Part shown: positions 43,734 through 55,360 of the stretch, one piece after another
Layout of the letters: each line of letters begins with the position of its first letter
How positions within the stretch are numbered: the stretch's first letter is position 1
NCBI GenBank assembly: GCA_949316235.1
Contig: OX438742.1
Coordinates: 7,720,815 to 7,784,814 of the forward strand
Length of the DNA stretch: 64,000 bases
Reading direction: 5' to 3'
Source: Oegoconia quadripuncta
Lineage: Eukaryota; Arthropoda; Insecta; Lepidoptera; Autostichidae
Notes under the pieces: model-generated
The model's input: the letters and a program-made list of their open reading frames with translations, nothing else
What the model was told of the DNA's origin: nothing
The model's database searches: none
Position numbers and translations under genes: made by a program

Positions 43734-44213
43734 CTAAAGATGGTTTACGTACTTCTAAATCACGACGTACGTATAATTTAGGTTCGTTCAATTTTACATA
43801 GGTAGTCGAATAACAATTGGACAACCTTACATTACCTATATACGAGTACGTATATGAGGAGAAATCATGCAGTCAAGTGTTCTTTTTATTAGTAAAAAAA
43901 AATACTAAGGCCATGCAAACCTGATAACTCCTTCAATCTCGGTATAAATTGTTTCCAGTGTGCCTAGAATTTTAAGAAATCAGCTGAGGAACAGCAATTT
44001 TGAAGCGTTTTACTGAAAAAGAAATAGAATTTTACACACAGTTATATGATAAATGATACCCCATATTTAACCTTGAAAACCGATTTCTATTAGCTAGTTG
44101 AATGTCAATTATGTATTTTTAATGTTTGTGTTGCGTTTGTGAAGTAGATATCTCGCCCTCACATCAATCGAGTTTCATTAGTAATTAGACTTCTCAGTGA
44201 TAGAATATGCCGG
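43734..44213. other. Single-copy stretch
   Basis: Nothing recognised. Confidence 0.4.
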
Positions 44214-44830
44214 GCTGATTTGCGAGTGACAGTGGCGAGGATCGGTTATTATTATCATGTCGATAATGATTATGGGCCGAGTTGCCGACACCGCGATCTA
44301 TCTGTGACGGCCTATCAATCCCGCCGCGACATTGTCGCTGACATCTCTCTGTTTTGTTATCGAGTTCCGTTCCGCAAAGCATTTGTGACGGTCCGGTCGA
44401 TTTGCAAGTGCTATTATGCTTTCGTCTGACTGATACGAATAGAGTGATAATGGTTAGAGCTACGTATGGTACGGACGGTTCACCTACGCCAATGTAGAGC
44501 CCTTCTTTTGTATGAAAACATTAAACCACGAATGCATTCTCACTAAGGTACCTTTGCGTGTTTGGAACAACCGTGGGTAGAGATAGAGAGTATTGCTAAT
44601 GAATCGCTCCACGGTCTGGACGGCCTATATTATGTCTCCCCTAGTCGGTATCGAGTTCCGTTGGTAGCGCGTTCGGGATGGTTTCGGGCGATTTGTGAGC
44701 GACACCGTGACGGTTTGGCGGGGCGCGCGGCGGCAATTAATGCCGACACCGCCATATATTGGTGACGGCCTATCAATCTCGCCGCGACACCGACTACCAT
44801 TTGTCGGTCGCACGTCGCATCGGCTATCTG
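44214..44830. repeat. Diverged GC-rich repeat cluster
   Basis: Three block types recur. Block a, 'gatttg(c/t)(g/a)ag(t/c)g', is at 44217, 44399 and 44690. Block b, 'tgacggcctatcaatc(c/t)cgc', is at about 44305 and 44763 (weak third near 44617), and at the two strong sites it is preceded by 'gccgacaccgc'. Block c, 'tatcgagttccgtt', is at 44359 and 44649. The order a-b-c-a and then b-c-a-b fits an old tandem array with units near 160 bp. The open frames here are probably side effects of GC content. Confidence 0.7.
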
Positions 44831-47051
44831 GGCCAACATTTGTTTTGATCAAGTTCACTTAACTTTGATTATTGCCTGCCAAACCATTTCATACAATAAT
44901 ATATTAGAATGTGTTGAGTTTGACAGAGCAGACAATAACATTACAAACAGTAGAGTATAAAAGGGCTATTAGGATAATTAGGTATAGAGGGATGATGACA
45001 TGAAGACCTGACGTCTGTTGGGTTTTCACTGTAAGCTCACTTTTTATCTAAAAGCAATATATATAAATTTGCGCACCTGCTGATTTAAAAAGGCCGCAAT
45101 GACATTTCATCTGAAATAACATTTCATCGGAATTTAATTTCCGAATTTTCATGTTCACAGGAATCTCCGCTTTTTAAATGGAACTCATTCAATATATTGG
45201 ATAGTAAATTCCTATTTTAGATTAATATTCGCGAATGCTTGAACCATAAATTATATTATAATTATCAGACCCCTTGATATTTCAATGTTGCGAAGAATGA
45301 TCTCGTTTTTGAAGCGAGAGGGTAGTTTTAAAAACCCTCTAGAATTTGTTTAGGTCTTGCAATAGCTAAAAATCAATTATGACTTTGGTTGATCAGCCTT
45401 TCCAAATTCAAAAATGCTGATTACCAGTAACTTAAACCTCTATCTACCCTTTAAAACCTAATTCCATAACTAGACGATAAAAAATAATACGACGAGACTT
45501 AGTTTGAAAGATCTCTAATTAGTGAATTAACTTAAATTAGACATGATAATATACCTATTTTTAAATGTTATAAGAGTTAGCCGATTCGTTTGCAAGCTGC
45601 CGTCCCTAACTTGTTTATTAGCCCTTCGCAATTGACGGCAGAAAAATTCACTGAATAATTACTTGAGCTAAATTTATTGTCACAATTTATCATTGACAGA
45701 TATTCTGGTAACTTTGCGCTTACCACGTGTATGAACAGGAAACTGGCGAAGTGACCCTGCGTCGGCCCACCACCACCTGTCAAGTTATGAATAGAGCGAT
45801 GAAATGTCAACTTGATGAATTGTATTTAATTGCCGGCAATATGTTGGTATGTACTTTGCTGTTCTATTTGTTAATTAAAATTGTTACGTCTGGCGGTATG
45901 TAATGTATGCAAAAAAAGTTAAAGTATAGTAAAAAATGTGCGTCCTATTTTACCGTGAACTGTTACGTTATAACCAGCTGTGAGCCGGCGTGGAATCAGG
46001 TGTACCGTCGAGCGGAATTTATATGAATTCGGTTTGAAAAATTTTGTTTGGAGCATTACATTGTGGAGATAATATTATGATTTGCAATCTTTATGTTAAA
46101 TTATCTACACATCGTGAAAATTTTGAACGTTATGTTGTAACGGTGTCTTTCTTTTGAGCTGATACTAATGAGTACCACCAATGGGTGGGTTTGGGTTATT
46201 GGAGTTCAAATTCGAAACTTTAAACTGACGGATGAACTGACGGATTCTTTTTTTGGCACATTGATTTCCAGATTTCAAATCAGTCGCACCGTTATTATAA
46301 TCATTTTTTTTTACATCTTAATAGTGAATTTTTTAATTTAAAGGCCCTTTAGCTCCTCTGTACGACCTGTTTCATGCAATAAATAAGTTGATGAGGTGAT
46401 TCGTGTTCTGTTTTGACCCTGACCAGAGCTGTCCCGCCTCTTCTGTACATATACACCTTGTGACTCGACCCAGCTGCTCATAGGTGGGCTGGGAAGGTCA
46501 CAATATTAAACGTCATTATTTGTTCATCGGTAGGGATGTCCTCAATCCAAATATCCAAGTTTTTGAAATTAAAACCAAACGGCGAATCAGGACTATGCGA
46601 AAATATATCTGACATAGTATCTTATATAATTTAAGACATAGTCTATCTCTGCAACTAATTTCATACAATTTTGTTCAGACGTCATAGCGTGATTGGAGAA
46701 ACGAAACATCACCAAACGTCCAAACTGTCGAATTCGTAATTGACAGTATGCAAGAAATAACGTGCAGAGCGCTTACGCGGGTTGGCTAGAGGCAGAGCGC
46801 AGTCATTCTGTACAAAATAATTTATATGGGAAGTAGGATTTCCAGCGGAAAATGAAAGTTAAAGGTTTCATTGCAAACTGTAAGACATTCAAACACACAT
46901 CAAATCATTTACTTTTTAAGTGGGTATATAGAGATGGGTATTTTATGGTTGCATCCATTGTGAGCAAAGGCTATAAGGTAACTAATATCAAAATCACTTT
47001 GGGTAGGCCAGACAAAACCACGTAGAAATGAGGTATGATATGTTTATATCA
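44831..47051. other. Long single-copy stretch, no gene seen
   Basis: Mostly AT-rich. A GC-richer patch at 45720-45790 and an unassigned 'gagctgtcccgcctcttctg' segment at 46428-46500 stand out slightly. Confidence 0.4.
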
Positions 47052-47383
47052 TACTCCGTCTCCGTGACTCAATGTATACAACATTGGGTTTACGTTTAGG
47101 AGGTCGCGGGTTCGATCCCCAGCGGGGTACATGTTTAGTACTCCGATTGGTTGGTGGTAGGGCATATTAAATGTCCGCCTGGCTAGCTGCCACCATCTTA
47201 TATAAATCTGCCGCCAACCAGCAATGTTAATAGCATTGTTGTGTTCCGGTTGTCAGAGATAAGATAGCCAGTCCCCCAAATAAGATGAGGTTTCCGGGTC
47301 AGTACGGTATCATCTTCGGCCTCATGTTCACTTAACATCAGGTGTGATTGAGGTCAAGTGCTAACCCGTTGTGGATAAAAAAA
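47052..47383 (+). mobile_element. SINE-D, complete reference copy
   Basis: 'ctccgtctccgtgactcaat' head, box B 'gcgggttcgatccccagc' and 'ggctagctgccaccatctta'. Then 'ccagcaatgttaatagcatt', 'agtcccccaaataagatgag', 'cttcggcctcatgttcactt', 'aacatcaggtgtgattgagg' and a terminal A run. It has all sections of the family in order, so I use it to judge deletions elsewhere. Confidence 0.92.
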
Positions 47384-49011
47384 ATACTCTTTTGTGTTTA
47401 CAAAAGAAACTATTCTACAATACTATGACAATACTCCATTTAATATACAATGTAAAGAATAGCCAATTCCACGAAGAGATTATAACATTAATGAATTGAT
47501 GTTAACATTGAATTATAGAACTTTTGGAACCAATAAGTAATATAATAAGTACGTAGAATAAATTTTAAAAATTCTATTATTCTTAGCACAAAATATAGGT
47601 ATGTTCTTCATTATTATATCTTATTACCAAGGAATTTATTTCTTGACGGTGAAAGCGTAACACTCAAATGTCTTTGGTAGCAAGCGGCACAAGAATTCGT
47701 ATCGAAATACCGACACCAACGGTGACGTCGACATCGCAGGCACGTAGAAGCTTGGCCTTTGGATTTGCTCAAGTTGTATGAATTATTGTTCCTAATATAG
47801 GTCAGCTTAAACTGGCCTTATGTTGACCGCTTAGATGTCAGGATTGGCGTTGAACGTGGCGTGACATATTAAATTATTAACAAATAAACTTGACGCGGGC
47901 TATTGTTGCCTTCGCCGTGGCGAATCGGCTCGTTCTTAGCGTGTAACGTGCCAACGTCACCGTGGCACCGAAAACCGAACCGCTTCGGTATCCGTTTCGG
48001 TAACTAAGAATTTAATTCGATGCTCGTTAAGCTTAAGGGTTTCGTCGTCGTTAGCTTTTTCAATTTGGCTTAGTTCTGTATTTGTTGTTAACCGACTCCG
48101 AAGAAGCAGCCGGCTCTGTGTTCGTATGTCTTTTTTCACCTATACTTTCGTCAATTGTTTACCGATTTTGATGATTGTTCTTTATTATTATTATAAATCT
48201 GATGTTGCACTCCCTAGTTAGACCCAAATAATATGTAATTAGTTGTATAGATTGTTGCTGAGCTCTTATGTCGGTTGTTTTGCCAATTTTAGGCGGGTCA
48301 ATTATTTAGAGATGTTTTTGAGCGTAGGCAATTCCATGGATTTTATGAGGTTTGTCTGACTACTGTGACTGTTTTTAAGTGAGCTGACAGGCACTTAGAA
48401 TAATAATTTTACACACAACAATTAAAGCCGCAAGTGTCACATAAAATTATGTGAACCTAATGAATGTTGCCTGTTTTCAACTTTTTTCGTTTGATAATTA
48501 CAATGTTTATTGAGCACATTTGCAAGGCTCGCTTAAGTTACAAGGAATTACTTTATAAATTGACGAAGTAAAGTTTATTAAGTTACAGCAAGTGCATAAT
48601 GAACCTGCGTATGCACCGTTGCATGACGGCTGCCATCCACAGAGCAGTAAAACCCAGTAACCTTACTCATTGCAGCTAAGGGCAACAAGACCAGCGCGCG
48701 GAGTACTTCCTCTATCCTTTACTCTATATGTTATAAAACGGAATAATTTCTAACGCTGTGTACATAAAAAATAATAAGTATGTGTTGGGCGAGCATCAGC
48801 TTAAGGGTCTTGTTGCTGAATTGCACACATTCAACTTTCAACTTTCGTTGAAGGTGTTTGAAGTGCTTTTTAATCATATGATCGGATAATAAGAGCGACG
48901 CAATTTGTGAACATTTTGACATGCTCATTTCGAAGCAAAATGTGCAGAAAATGATAAAGCTATTCCTCCCACGAGACCCGGCAACATCGGGGCTCGTCAA
49001 AAGGCAATTTC
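47384..49011. other. Long single-copy stretch, no gene seen
   Basis: GC rises moderately at 47690-47970. No motif or repeat match. Confidence 0.4.
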
Positions 49012-49170
49012 TTTTTTTACCTTTCCAAGGAAGGAGGTTAATGTTTTTCGATTGTATGTATGTATGTAGATTTCTATGTTAACAAAACCGTTTGACCGAT
49101 TTCGAAGTGCATGCTGTCGTTAGATTCGTCTAGATCCCTGGATACATTTAATTGCAAACTGAAAAATATG
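49012..49170 (+). repeat. R3 dispersed repeat copy
   Basis: 'cctttccaaggaaggaggtt', 'atgtttttcgattgtatgta' and 'aaccgtttgaccgatttcga', then 'gatccctggatac'. It is the reverse complement of the order at 4976-5232. Confidence 0.65.
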
Positions 49171-50055
49171 CTATAGTTTTCTTTTTGATGTTAAAGTTAT
49201 AAGTATTGGTATTTTTAGCCCAGTCTTTCAGTTGTAGGTATAGAATCTGACCATAAATTGTTTTTTATTCATAATTTTACTGCGCAACGTTGTGGCGTTT
49301 CACGTAAGACCTATTATTTAAATCGATGCAAAGATGGTGGAGTTATTAAAGGGGCCAAAATATAAGTTAACCTTTGAAAGGGTAGGTCATATGATATTGT
49401 AATTCATGTAAATAATGAATGACCGACAATTATAATTTCACAAAATTTCTTGAGAAAAATACGAATATTTTGTTCTTCTGTGTACTATTATTACTCATAT
49501 ATATTATCCAATGCACAAATGACTTACAATGTATCTTTGAATTTACATAGAGCATTTGTTGCTACCTTGCTATGTAAGTATACTGTGGGTAGCGGCCAGG
49601 CGGCGGCAACGCAGCGGCGCGGGCGCAGCGGCCTGACTTTATCAACGTTGCGAGGGTTTGAACGCGAACTGACACAAGATTTATGGATTCGCCGTTTCGA
49701 CTGTACAAAGCTAACAAAGCGATGATAAGATAGCAAAAAAAAATGGAAAATCACCCGAACGACAAATAGCACGAGCAACGTGCAGTGACAATCTGGCTCA
49801 GTCACAAAAATAATTATTTGTGTTATAATTTCCAAAAATTTCTGGCGAATAATGGCAACGTTTTCTCATTAACATTGTTGTCGTTTTGCCGGTCCGTTTT
49901 TCCACCCACAAGTCTGCGGTCCCATAATCCAGTTAAGCCACCACTCAGAAAATGAGTCATCTGTAAACTTTTATATAAAATAATTAATCGAGAGAAATTG
50001 TACGTGTAACAATTAATAGGAAAATGAAAGATTAATATGACAGGAGCGCAGTAAT
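49171..50055. other. Single-copy stretch with a GC-rich spot
   Basis: 'gcggcgcgggcgcagcggcc' at 49613 sits in otherwise AT-rich sequence. Frames of 91 and 103 codons overlap there on opposite strands without motifs. Confidence 0.4.
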
Positions 50056-50262
50056 ACACCAAACTAGTTAACACGGATTAATAAACATGAAACTAGTAAA
50101 ACACGCGACTAGTAAAACATGAAACTAGTAAAACACGAGACTAGTAAAACATGAAACTAGTTAAACACGAGATTAGTAAAACACGAGACTAGTAAAACAT
50201 GAAACTAGTAAAACACGAGACAAGTGAAATATGAAACTAGTTAAACTCGAGACTAGTTGAAA
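50056..50262. repeat. 16-bp minisatellite with SpeI-like core, about 13 units
   Basis: The unit is 'catgaaactagtaaaa' or 'cacgagactagtaaaa'. The two variants largely alternate, so a 32-bp higher-order period is visible. Most units contain ACTAGT. The edges decay into single-copy sequence. Confidence 0.9.
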
Positions 50263-51477
50263 ATTATTCGATAGGTTGGCTAGACTTACACCCACCACGT
50301 CCACAGAAATAGATGGGCTATTTCTGTGGCCGGAGTTATTATTAGTATTTGATAATAGTAATAGTATAAAGAAAGAAAAGAAAGAAAGAAAGAAAAACAT
50401 TTATAGCGAACCTATTGACAGATTGATAAAAGTAATAATATCCCACCCACCTTAATATCCCTTCTTTTTAAGGCTGCAGGTCTAGGCAACCTACTGGCGC
50501 ATTTTGTAAAACAGTAATAATAATTACACTCACAGAATTAGCCCATATAATAATGTAGTTATTATTATTATTATTAATCTTCCAATAGGTTGGTACATCA
50601 TCTATAATACGATTGAGCTTATCTACCAGGAAAATAGAGGTTACTTCTAATTTTTTACCCAGAGTTCATTATGTCCGACAAAATAACTATATACAAGTCC
50701 AATTATAAATAAATGCAGTTGACATTTCTCGTACAGTAATCAGGCGGCAAAGCCGCGTGATTCACCTTAAGTCAATAAATAGTAAAACAAAGGCCCATAG
50801 GTCAATCAGTAAGCCTGCGCAGGGTCCAGACTGTGTGGCCACTGCCCCAGCGATAGCATCGCTCGTGACCGGTCGTGGACGCCTCGTTGTTCGATAGCTT
50901 CATTTTAACTTTGCCAATGAGGTAGCGGATCTGTGAAAGCGGATTGTCTCGTTTGTTATTTAATTATTTTTAGTGATTAAAGCTATCCGATCCCAATGGT
51001 AATACAACCGAATGTATTTAATATTAAACAATCGTAATGCAAGTTGCCAATGCTCAATGATTTGTTGAAGTCCTAACAGGAGTTTTAATCACTAATCAGT
51101 CGAGAGTTCCAAGAGTTGAATCCATCATCATAATGCCAATTTGAAGTTATCTTGCAGGATTTGTGATTGCTCTTCATTCTGCAAGTTGCCGTTAATCAAT
51201 GATTTTATGGTATCTTGATAGGCATTGTGATTGGTTAGAGCTCAAGGTCTAGACAGCGTCCAAAAAAAATCCAGAAAAAGCTCATCGGTCGTTTATTTTA
51301 GTTAATCATTATAACTTTGAACTTGCATTAAAGTCGCTTTATATTCTGCTTTCGTCAATGGGGTAGAGTATCATTGTAAGCGGACAGCGTTTTAATAACC
51401 AATAACATCATCTGCAAGATTATTTGTAAGCTTGTATTAACTATTAAATATAGTGCAATATGACAGTATTTGACTTC
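50263..51477. other. Single-copy stretch
   Basis: Small SSRs: (GAAA)n at 50370-50397 and (ATT)n at 50560-50577. A GC-richer patch at 50740-50900. No gene. Confidence 0.4.
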
Positions 51478-51595
51478 TATTATTATTATTATTATTATTA
51501 AGAGCCCATAGTGCCCCACTGCTGAGCAAAGACCTCCCTCATTTGTTTCCAGTCGTTTTTGTTCTTGGCGAGAACAAACCATCCCTTTGTCTTTT
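51478..51595 (-). pseudogene. RTE-like LINE C-terminus with (AAT)n tail
   Basis: The minus strand from about 51585 reads FVLAKNKNDWKQMREVFAQQ, then W-GTMGS and a stop. It is followed by (TAA)n, seen as (TTA)n at 51478-51500. 'W..(M/L)....AQQW' before a simple-repeat tail is the ending I know from RTE-clade ORF2 proteins in Lepidoptera. About 30 codons survive. Confidence 0.65.
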
Positions 51596-52177
51596 ATACA
51601 ACAATTTAATATAATTTGAATTTAATCGATTAAAGGTTATACTATAAATGATTTTGCACATATAATAATTCGTAAGTCAGTTATTACCAATTGATATTGA
51701 AATACTTAGTTTAGTATATTCATCCTTAACAATTGTACATCGTGTTGGATATTTAAAATTATATCATGCGCACAAGTACCCACAACATAATACATTGATA
51801 TTTACTTAATTAAACTAAAAATAATACAATGTCAAACTAATCAAAATAAAATTATGCTATCTTTATATTCAATTTCGCACAAGTAAGAATAAATTAAATA
51901 ACTAAAATTACTTACTAATTGTCAATTTATTTAACCTGTAAGTCATGAGATACACTTATGTAATAAAAAATATTTTTTTCAACAAGAAGGTCCTAAGTTC
52001 CAAAAGTTTTTGTGTTCTTGAACAGTAAACATTTTAACGGCTTGATAACGAACACAATGTCCCGCTATGCGTATCTTAGGGTGAATGATTTTGGGCAAAT
52101 ATTTTCTCCCGAGTTAACATCCATCTATTTCTCTCTTACTAGCTTTCATACCGGTGAAGGTGCTTAGTTTAATAAGG
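51596..52177. other. Single-copy stretch
   Basis: AT-rich, with no gene or repeat match. Confidence 0.4.
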
Positions 52178-52460
52178 TCAGTCAACAGCACCAGAATGTA
52201 GAGACAAGGCGCCGTTAATATCTCCAGATTCTCTACATGAGTGCCATTGCGGAATTCTCAGTATTGTCCTGAGGGCACTCTTTCGTGTCACAAATGCCTT
52301 ATAGATATTATGGTCGTATCTATTCCTGCAGGATTTTATTGAGTATCTGATTCTTGACTCCACTAGAGCGTAATAGACCATTTTCAATTGGTCAAGCGTT
52401 ATTTCATCTCTAAGATTTCTAAAAGTATAACACGCGGAACTTACTTTGGCTTTATCATTA
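52178..52460 (-). pseudogene. Jockey/CR1-type LINE reverse transcriptase fragment
   Basis: The frame is open from 52615 to 52178, but LINE similarity starts near 52453 with KAKVSSACYTFRNLRDEITL. It continues DQLKMVYYALVESRIRYSI, KAFVTRKSALRTILRIPQWH and fades after the 'HSC' block. This is the part of the polymerase ORF downstream of the catalytic palm (the 'YYALVESRIRYG' region). No catalytic YADD box is included. The last 20 codons look unrelated, so the 3' side is truncated or rearranged. Confidence 0.82.
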
Positions 52461-52614
52461 TTATTAACTATTATTAGAAGCCTATTAAAGTATTTATTTG
52501 TAAATTCACGAGCGTTTTCAATACGCCGGGGAACTATAATGAAACATTTAAGAATAAGTATTAAAAAATCTAACCCATAGCCCCCAGAAAGTTGAAGTGA
52601 CAGTGGGCTGGGCA

Positions 52615-52815
52615 TATAAGAACTGATGGCCCTGGGCCATTAAAGTTCTCGAGCGATAGCATGCAGCGGCAAGCGAAGCGTGGGTGCATGGACGACCTGA
52701 TGAAGGTCGCGGAAAGTAGCTGGATACAGGCCGCTTCCAACCAGTCTTTCTGGCAATGTACGGGGACGCCTACGTTTAGCCTTGAACGTCCTGTGGCTAG
52801 CATGATGATGAATAA
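52615..52815 (+). pseudogene. RTE-like LINE ORF2 C-terminus
   Basis: In one plus-strand frame the text reads RGCMDDLMKVAESSWIQAAS, then NQSFWQCTGT. The tail 'cctgtggctagcatgatgatg' follows. 'DDL.KVAG..W..AA.(N/D)R..W' and a (GATGAT)n tail mark the end of RTE-type elements of moths. It lies tail-side next to the opposite-strand jockey/CR1 fragment. One or two codons deviate in the region before the tail. Confidence 0.75.
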
Positions 52816-53139
52816 AAAATAATTTATTTACAACCAGAAAAGCCGCCGCCAAAATAGAAAAAGTAATGACAATTTTCGTCTCACAAAGCTTATCTAAAAT
52901 TCAATACGGGCATTTGAAATCGAAAACAAATGAACAACAACAAATTGCGATTAGCTATTGGATAGATCTTAAGTGAAATTGTGAATCGGTATTAGTTACC
53001 TACTTTGTTTGTCATCAGGATAGAGTTCTAGAGAAAGTGGGTAGAGTCGCTACCTGCCTACGGTTTGGATTAACATCATGGACCCTTTAAACTTTTCTTT
53101 TGACATTTGATAATTCGACTTCTTATTTCGATGCAATAA
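52816..53139. other. Single-copy spacer
   Basis: Nothing recognised. Confidence 0.4.
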
Positions 53140-53238
53140 TGCTGGTTGAAGGTTTTGAACACCTTTCAAATATCAAATAAAATAAAAGGAACATACAAAC
53201 GGCCGAATTGATGAGGCCCTTTTTGAAGTCGGTTAAAA
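53140..53238 (+). repeat. Dispersed repeat end ('tttttgaagtcggttaaaaa')
   Basis: 'aacatacaaacggccgaatt' and 'gatgaggccctttttgaagt' with 'cggttaaaaat' match the 3' end of a repeat common in insect genomes. No body is attached. Confidence 0.5.
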
Positions 53239-53309
53239 ATCGCGATATATTAGATTTATTTGGCTCTTATACCCGTCAATTTCGTAAGTTTAATAAAGTC
53301 CAAAATAAG

Positions 53310-53722
53310 GTTTGGTTACCGGTTTATGTTTAAACTAAAATCAGCGTCAAGTATAAAGGGGTGTTTTAATTAGGTTTAGCTCTACCTTAACTTTAAAAAA
53401 CCGGTTTTCTTAAGGAGCGAAACTAGATGGGTTTCGAATCATTTAAGCGGTTTTTAGTGGTTTCATTTCGCCCTTACCAAACTTCAAAGTTCAAGCATTT
53501 TTTTTTGAAGTTTGAAGTTTGGTAAGGGCGAAATGAAACCACTAAAAATCTTAAATGATTCGAAACCCATTTAGCTTCGCTCCTTAAGAAAACCGGTTTT
53601 TTGACTAAACTAAATGGGTTTCGAATCATTTAAGCGGTTTCATTTCGCCCTTACCGAAGACTCTATCTCTACAAACTCAAACGACGCCGACGCGTGCACT
53701 GTCTGTCTGGATTAAACCGGTT
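53310..53722 (+). mobile_element. TIR-5 family copy with internal +/-/+ triplication
   Basis: It starts 'ggttaccggtttatgttt' and ends 'ctgtctggattaaaccggtt', matching the simple copy at 35.94-36.17 kb on the other strand. The segment with 'gggtttcgaatcatttaagc' and 'ggtttcatttcgcccttacc' occurs three times. It is direct at 53395-53488, inverted at 53511-53602 and direct again, shortened, at 53605-53660. The first two form a hairpin with arms over 90 bp and a 22-bp loop. Confidence 0.8.
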
Positions 53723-53756
53723 TAGTCAGGTTTTAGGTAGCGCTCTTTCTATAGTT

Positions 53757-53938
53757 TACAACCCGTGCTTCTTCTTTCACACTGCTTAACACTCTAATTA
53801 CACTATTCCTGATTCTATCTTTTTTCAAAGTCACCTCACTCATACTTCTCAATGATCTCATTTCCATTACATTAATTTTACTTTCATTCTTCTTTACCCT
53901 TCTACCCAGTATTCACTTCCGTAAATCAGACTAGGTTT
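53757..53938 (-). pseudogene. RTE-like LINE ORF2 fragment, frameshifted
   Basis: The minus-strand frame reads KKNESKINVMEMRSLRSMSE, then VTLKKDRIRNSVIRVLSSVK and EEARVV. The immediately preceding YGSEYWV block is in a neighbouring frame, so one frameshift lies near 53905. The order YGSE.W, then VEMRSLRSM, then RIRNS.IR is characteristic of RTE-clade polymerase C-termini in Lepidoptera. It is a truncated and inactive piece. Confidence 0.75.
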
Positions 53939-55174
53939 TTTGGACACAATATGGCTCCTCATAATGTGCTCCATTCACCTGATTTCCGGTTTCAGTTGAA
54001 TATCGATATGTCATACATCGATAAGTATTGAAGATAGCTAGATAACACTTTCTCTCAATCGTATCCAAGAACCACAAATAAGTAGCACTTTATCCTCTCA
54101 AAGGGTAACGTGTCGAAGCTAGTGTTAAGAGTATAAAACGCCGTTTTAATAAAAACATTAGTGAGTGGAGGAATGTACAGTCACATAAAAACTGGTTCTA
54201 ATTTCAAGGTGTTAAGAATTTCATTAACATTTTTTTCAAATGAAATAATTAAAGCTTCATAATTAAACTTTGTAAATGTAGTGTAACTTTTGTACCCGAA
54301 TATGGTTATATATGTTGAAGATGGGTTAATAAAAGTAAAAGTTTACTGTAGTTTAGTGAACTTTTTTTTATATTGTTTAATGGCCACCTCAGCTGTCGCG
54401 TTGAACTTTTGATGGAATTTAGAGAGTGACTAAAATTACCTTTTCTGACTCGTGTCGTATCATATAGTTTGGGGGCCCAGTTGGATTAATAATTGGTACC
54501 TAAGCTTACTCACTTATTTTGCGTCCATTGGCACGGAACAATTTAATGGCAAATCGCCTGTAATATCAACTCGTCATGATGCTAAGTTAAACTTGCTTGC
54601 TAATAATCTACTTTGCAAAGTTTGCTTCATTATTTTCTAGTTCGTTGCAATCCTCCCGGTCGCATAACATTTTCTCTTGAGGACTTTTATCGTGCAACGA
54701 TACGAGTAATTTGCTCAGATTTTCTTTTGAGTGTATTCTTATGTAACCTTCTCAACTCGTTAGGATCGTCGATGATGACTTACTCTTTAATCTTTACAGT
54801 TGTCGCACGCGTCAATTTGTTCTCTGGAAATTGCATGAACTTATCTTGTTTAAAGTTTTGAGTATTAGCACAGATTACTAATAAGTTACTAAAGTATTAG
54901 TAATAGGCATGTTTGCTTCGGTAACATCGGTGAGGTGAAATTACTGGCTTATCAGGCATTCCTTGTTAGTCCAGAGGTGACTTGTCACTTTGTGCTGAGG
55001 TTACTTGTCAGACTTAGAACGTGACTCCTGTATTTAAGGTGGATTCTCTTCCGCTGGTCATTAAATCCCACAGATGGGTTCCATTTCCGAAGACAGCACC
55101 ATTGATATTTTCAGTCCGTAAGTGAATTAGGTGATTTGATTCACAATAAAACAAGTGCTTGTAAGTTACATTTG
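53939..55174. other. Single-copy stretch, no gene seen
   Basis: AT-rich. The 82-codon frame at 54613-54861 has no motif. Confidence 0.4.
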
Positions 55175-55177
55175 GGT

Positions 55178-55360
55178 GTTGGTTTTCGATTAGCGAAGTT
55201 AAGCAATGTCTGGTGCGATCAGTTCTTGGATGGGTGACACATTTAGTGGCATATTAATAAGAGGCTTTTACGTTAATCAGTCGGTCCGGGTTGTTTTCAA
55301 TCGAATGTAGGCAGTCGTTATGCTAAGTCGATGGCCTACAGGCGCTGCTTAAAACACTGG
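55178..55360 (+). mobile_element. 5S-rRNA-derived SINE copy
   Basis: 55186-55237 matches the internal part of 5S rRNA. 'gcgaagttaagcaatgtctg' covers box A and 'agttcttggatgggtgac' covers the box C control region, at normal spacing. The 5' third of 5S is missing or decayed. Downstream, 'cagtcggtccgggttgtttt', 'gcagtcgttatgctaagtcg' and 'cctacaggcgctgcttaaaa' match the body of a 5S-headed repeat I know from Lepidoptera. It is not a functional 5S gene. Confidence 0.7.

Noticed and set aside
52178..52460. Intact retrotransposon able to move
   Set aside because: None of the LINE pieces in the window contains an endonuclease domain or the catalytic RT box. All are truncated and several are frameshifted.
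55186..55237. Functional 5S rRNA gene
   Set aside because: The 5' third and the 3' end of 5S are missing or decayed, and repeat sequence follows directly.
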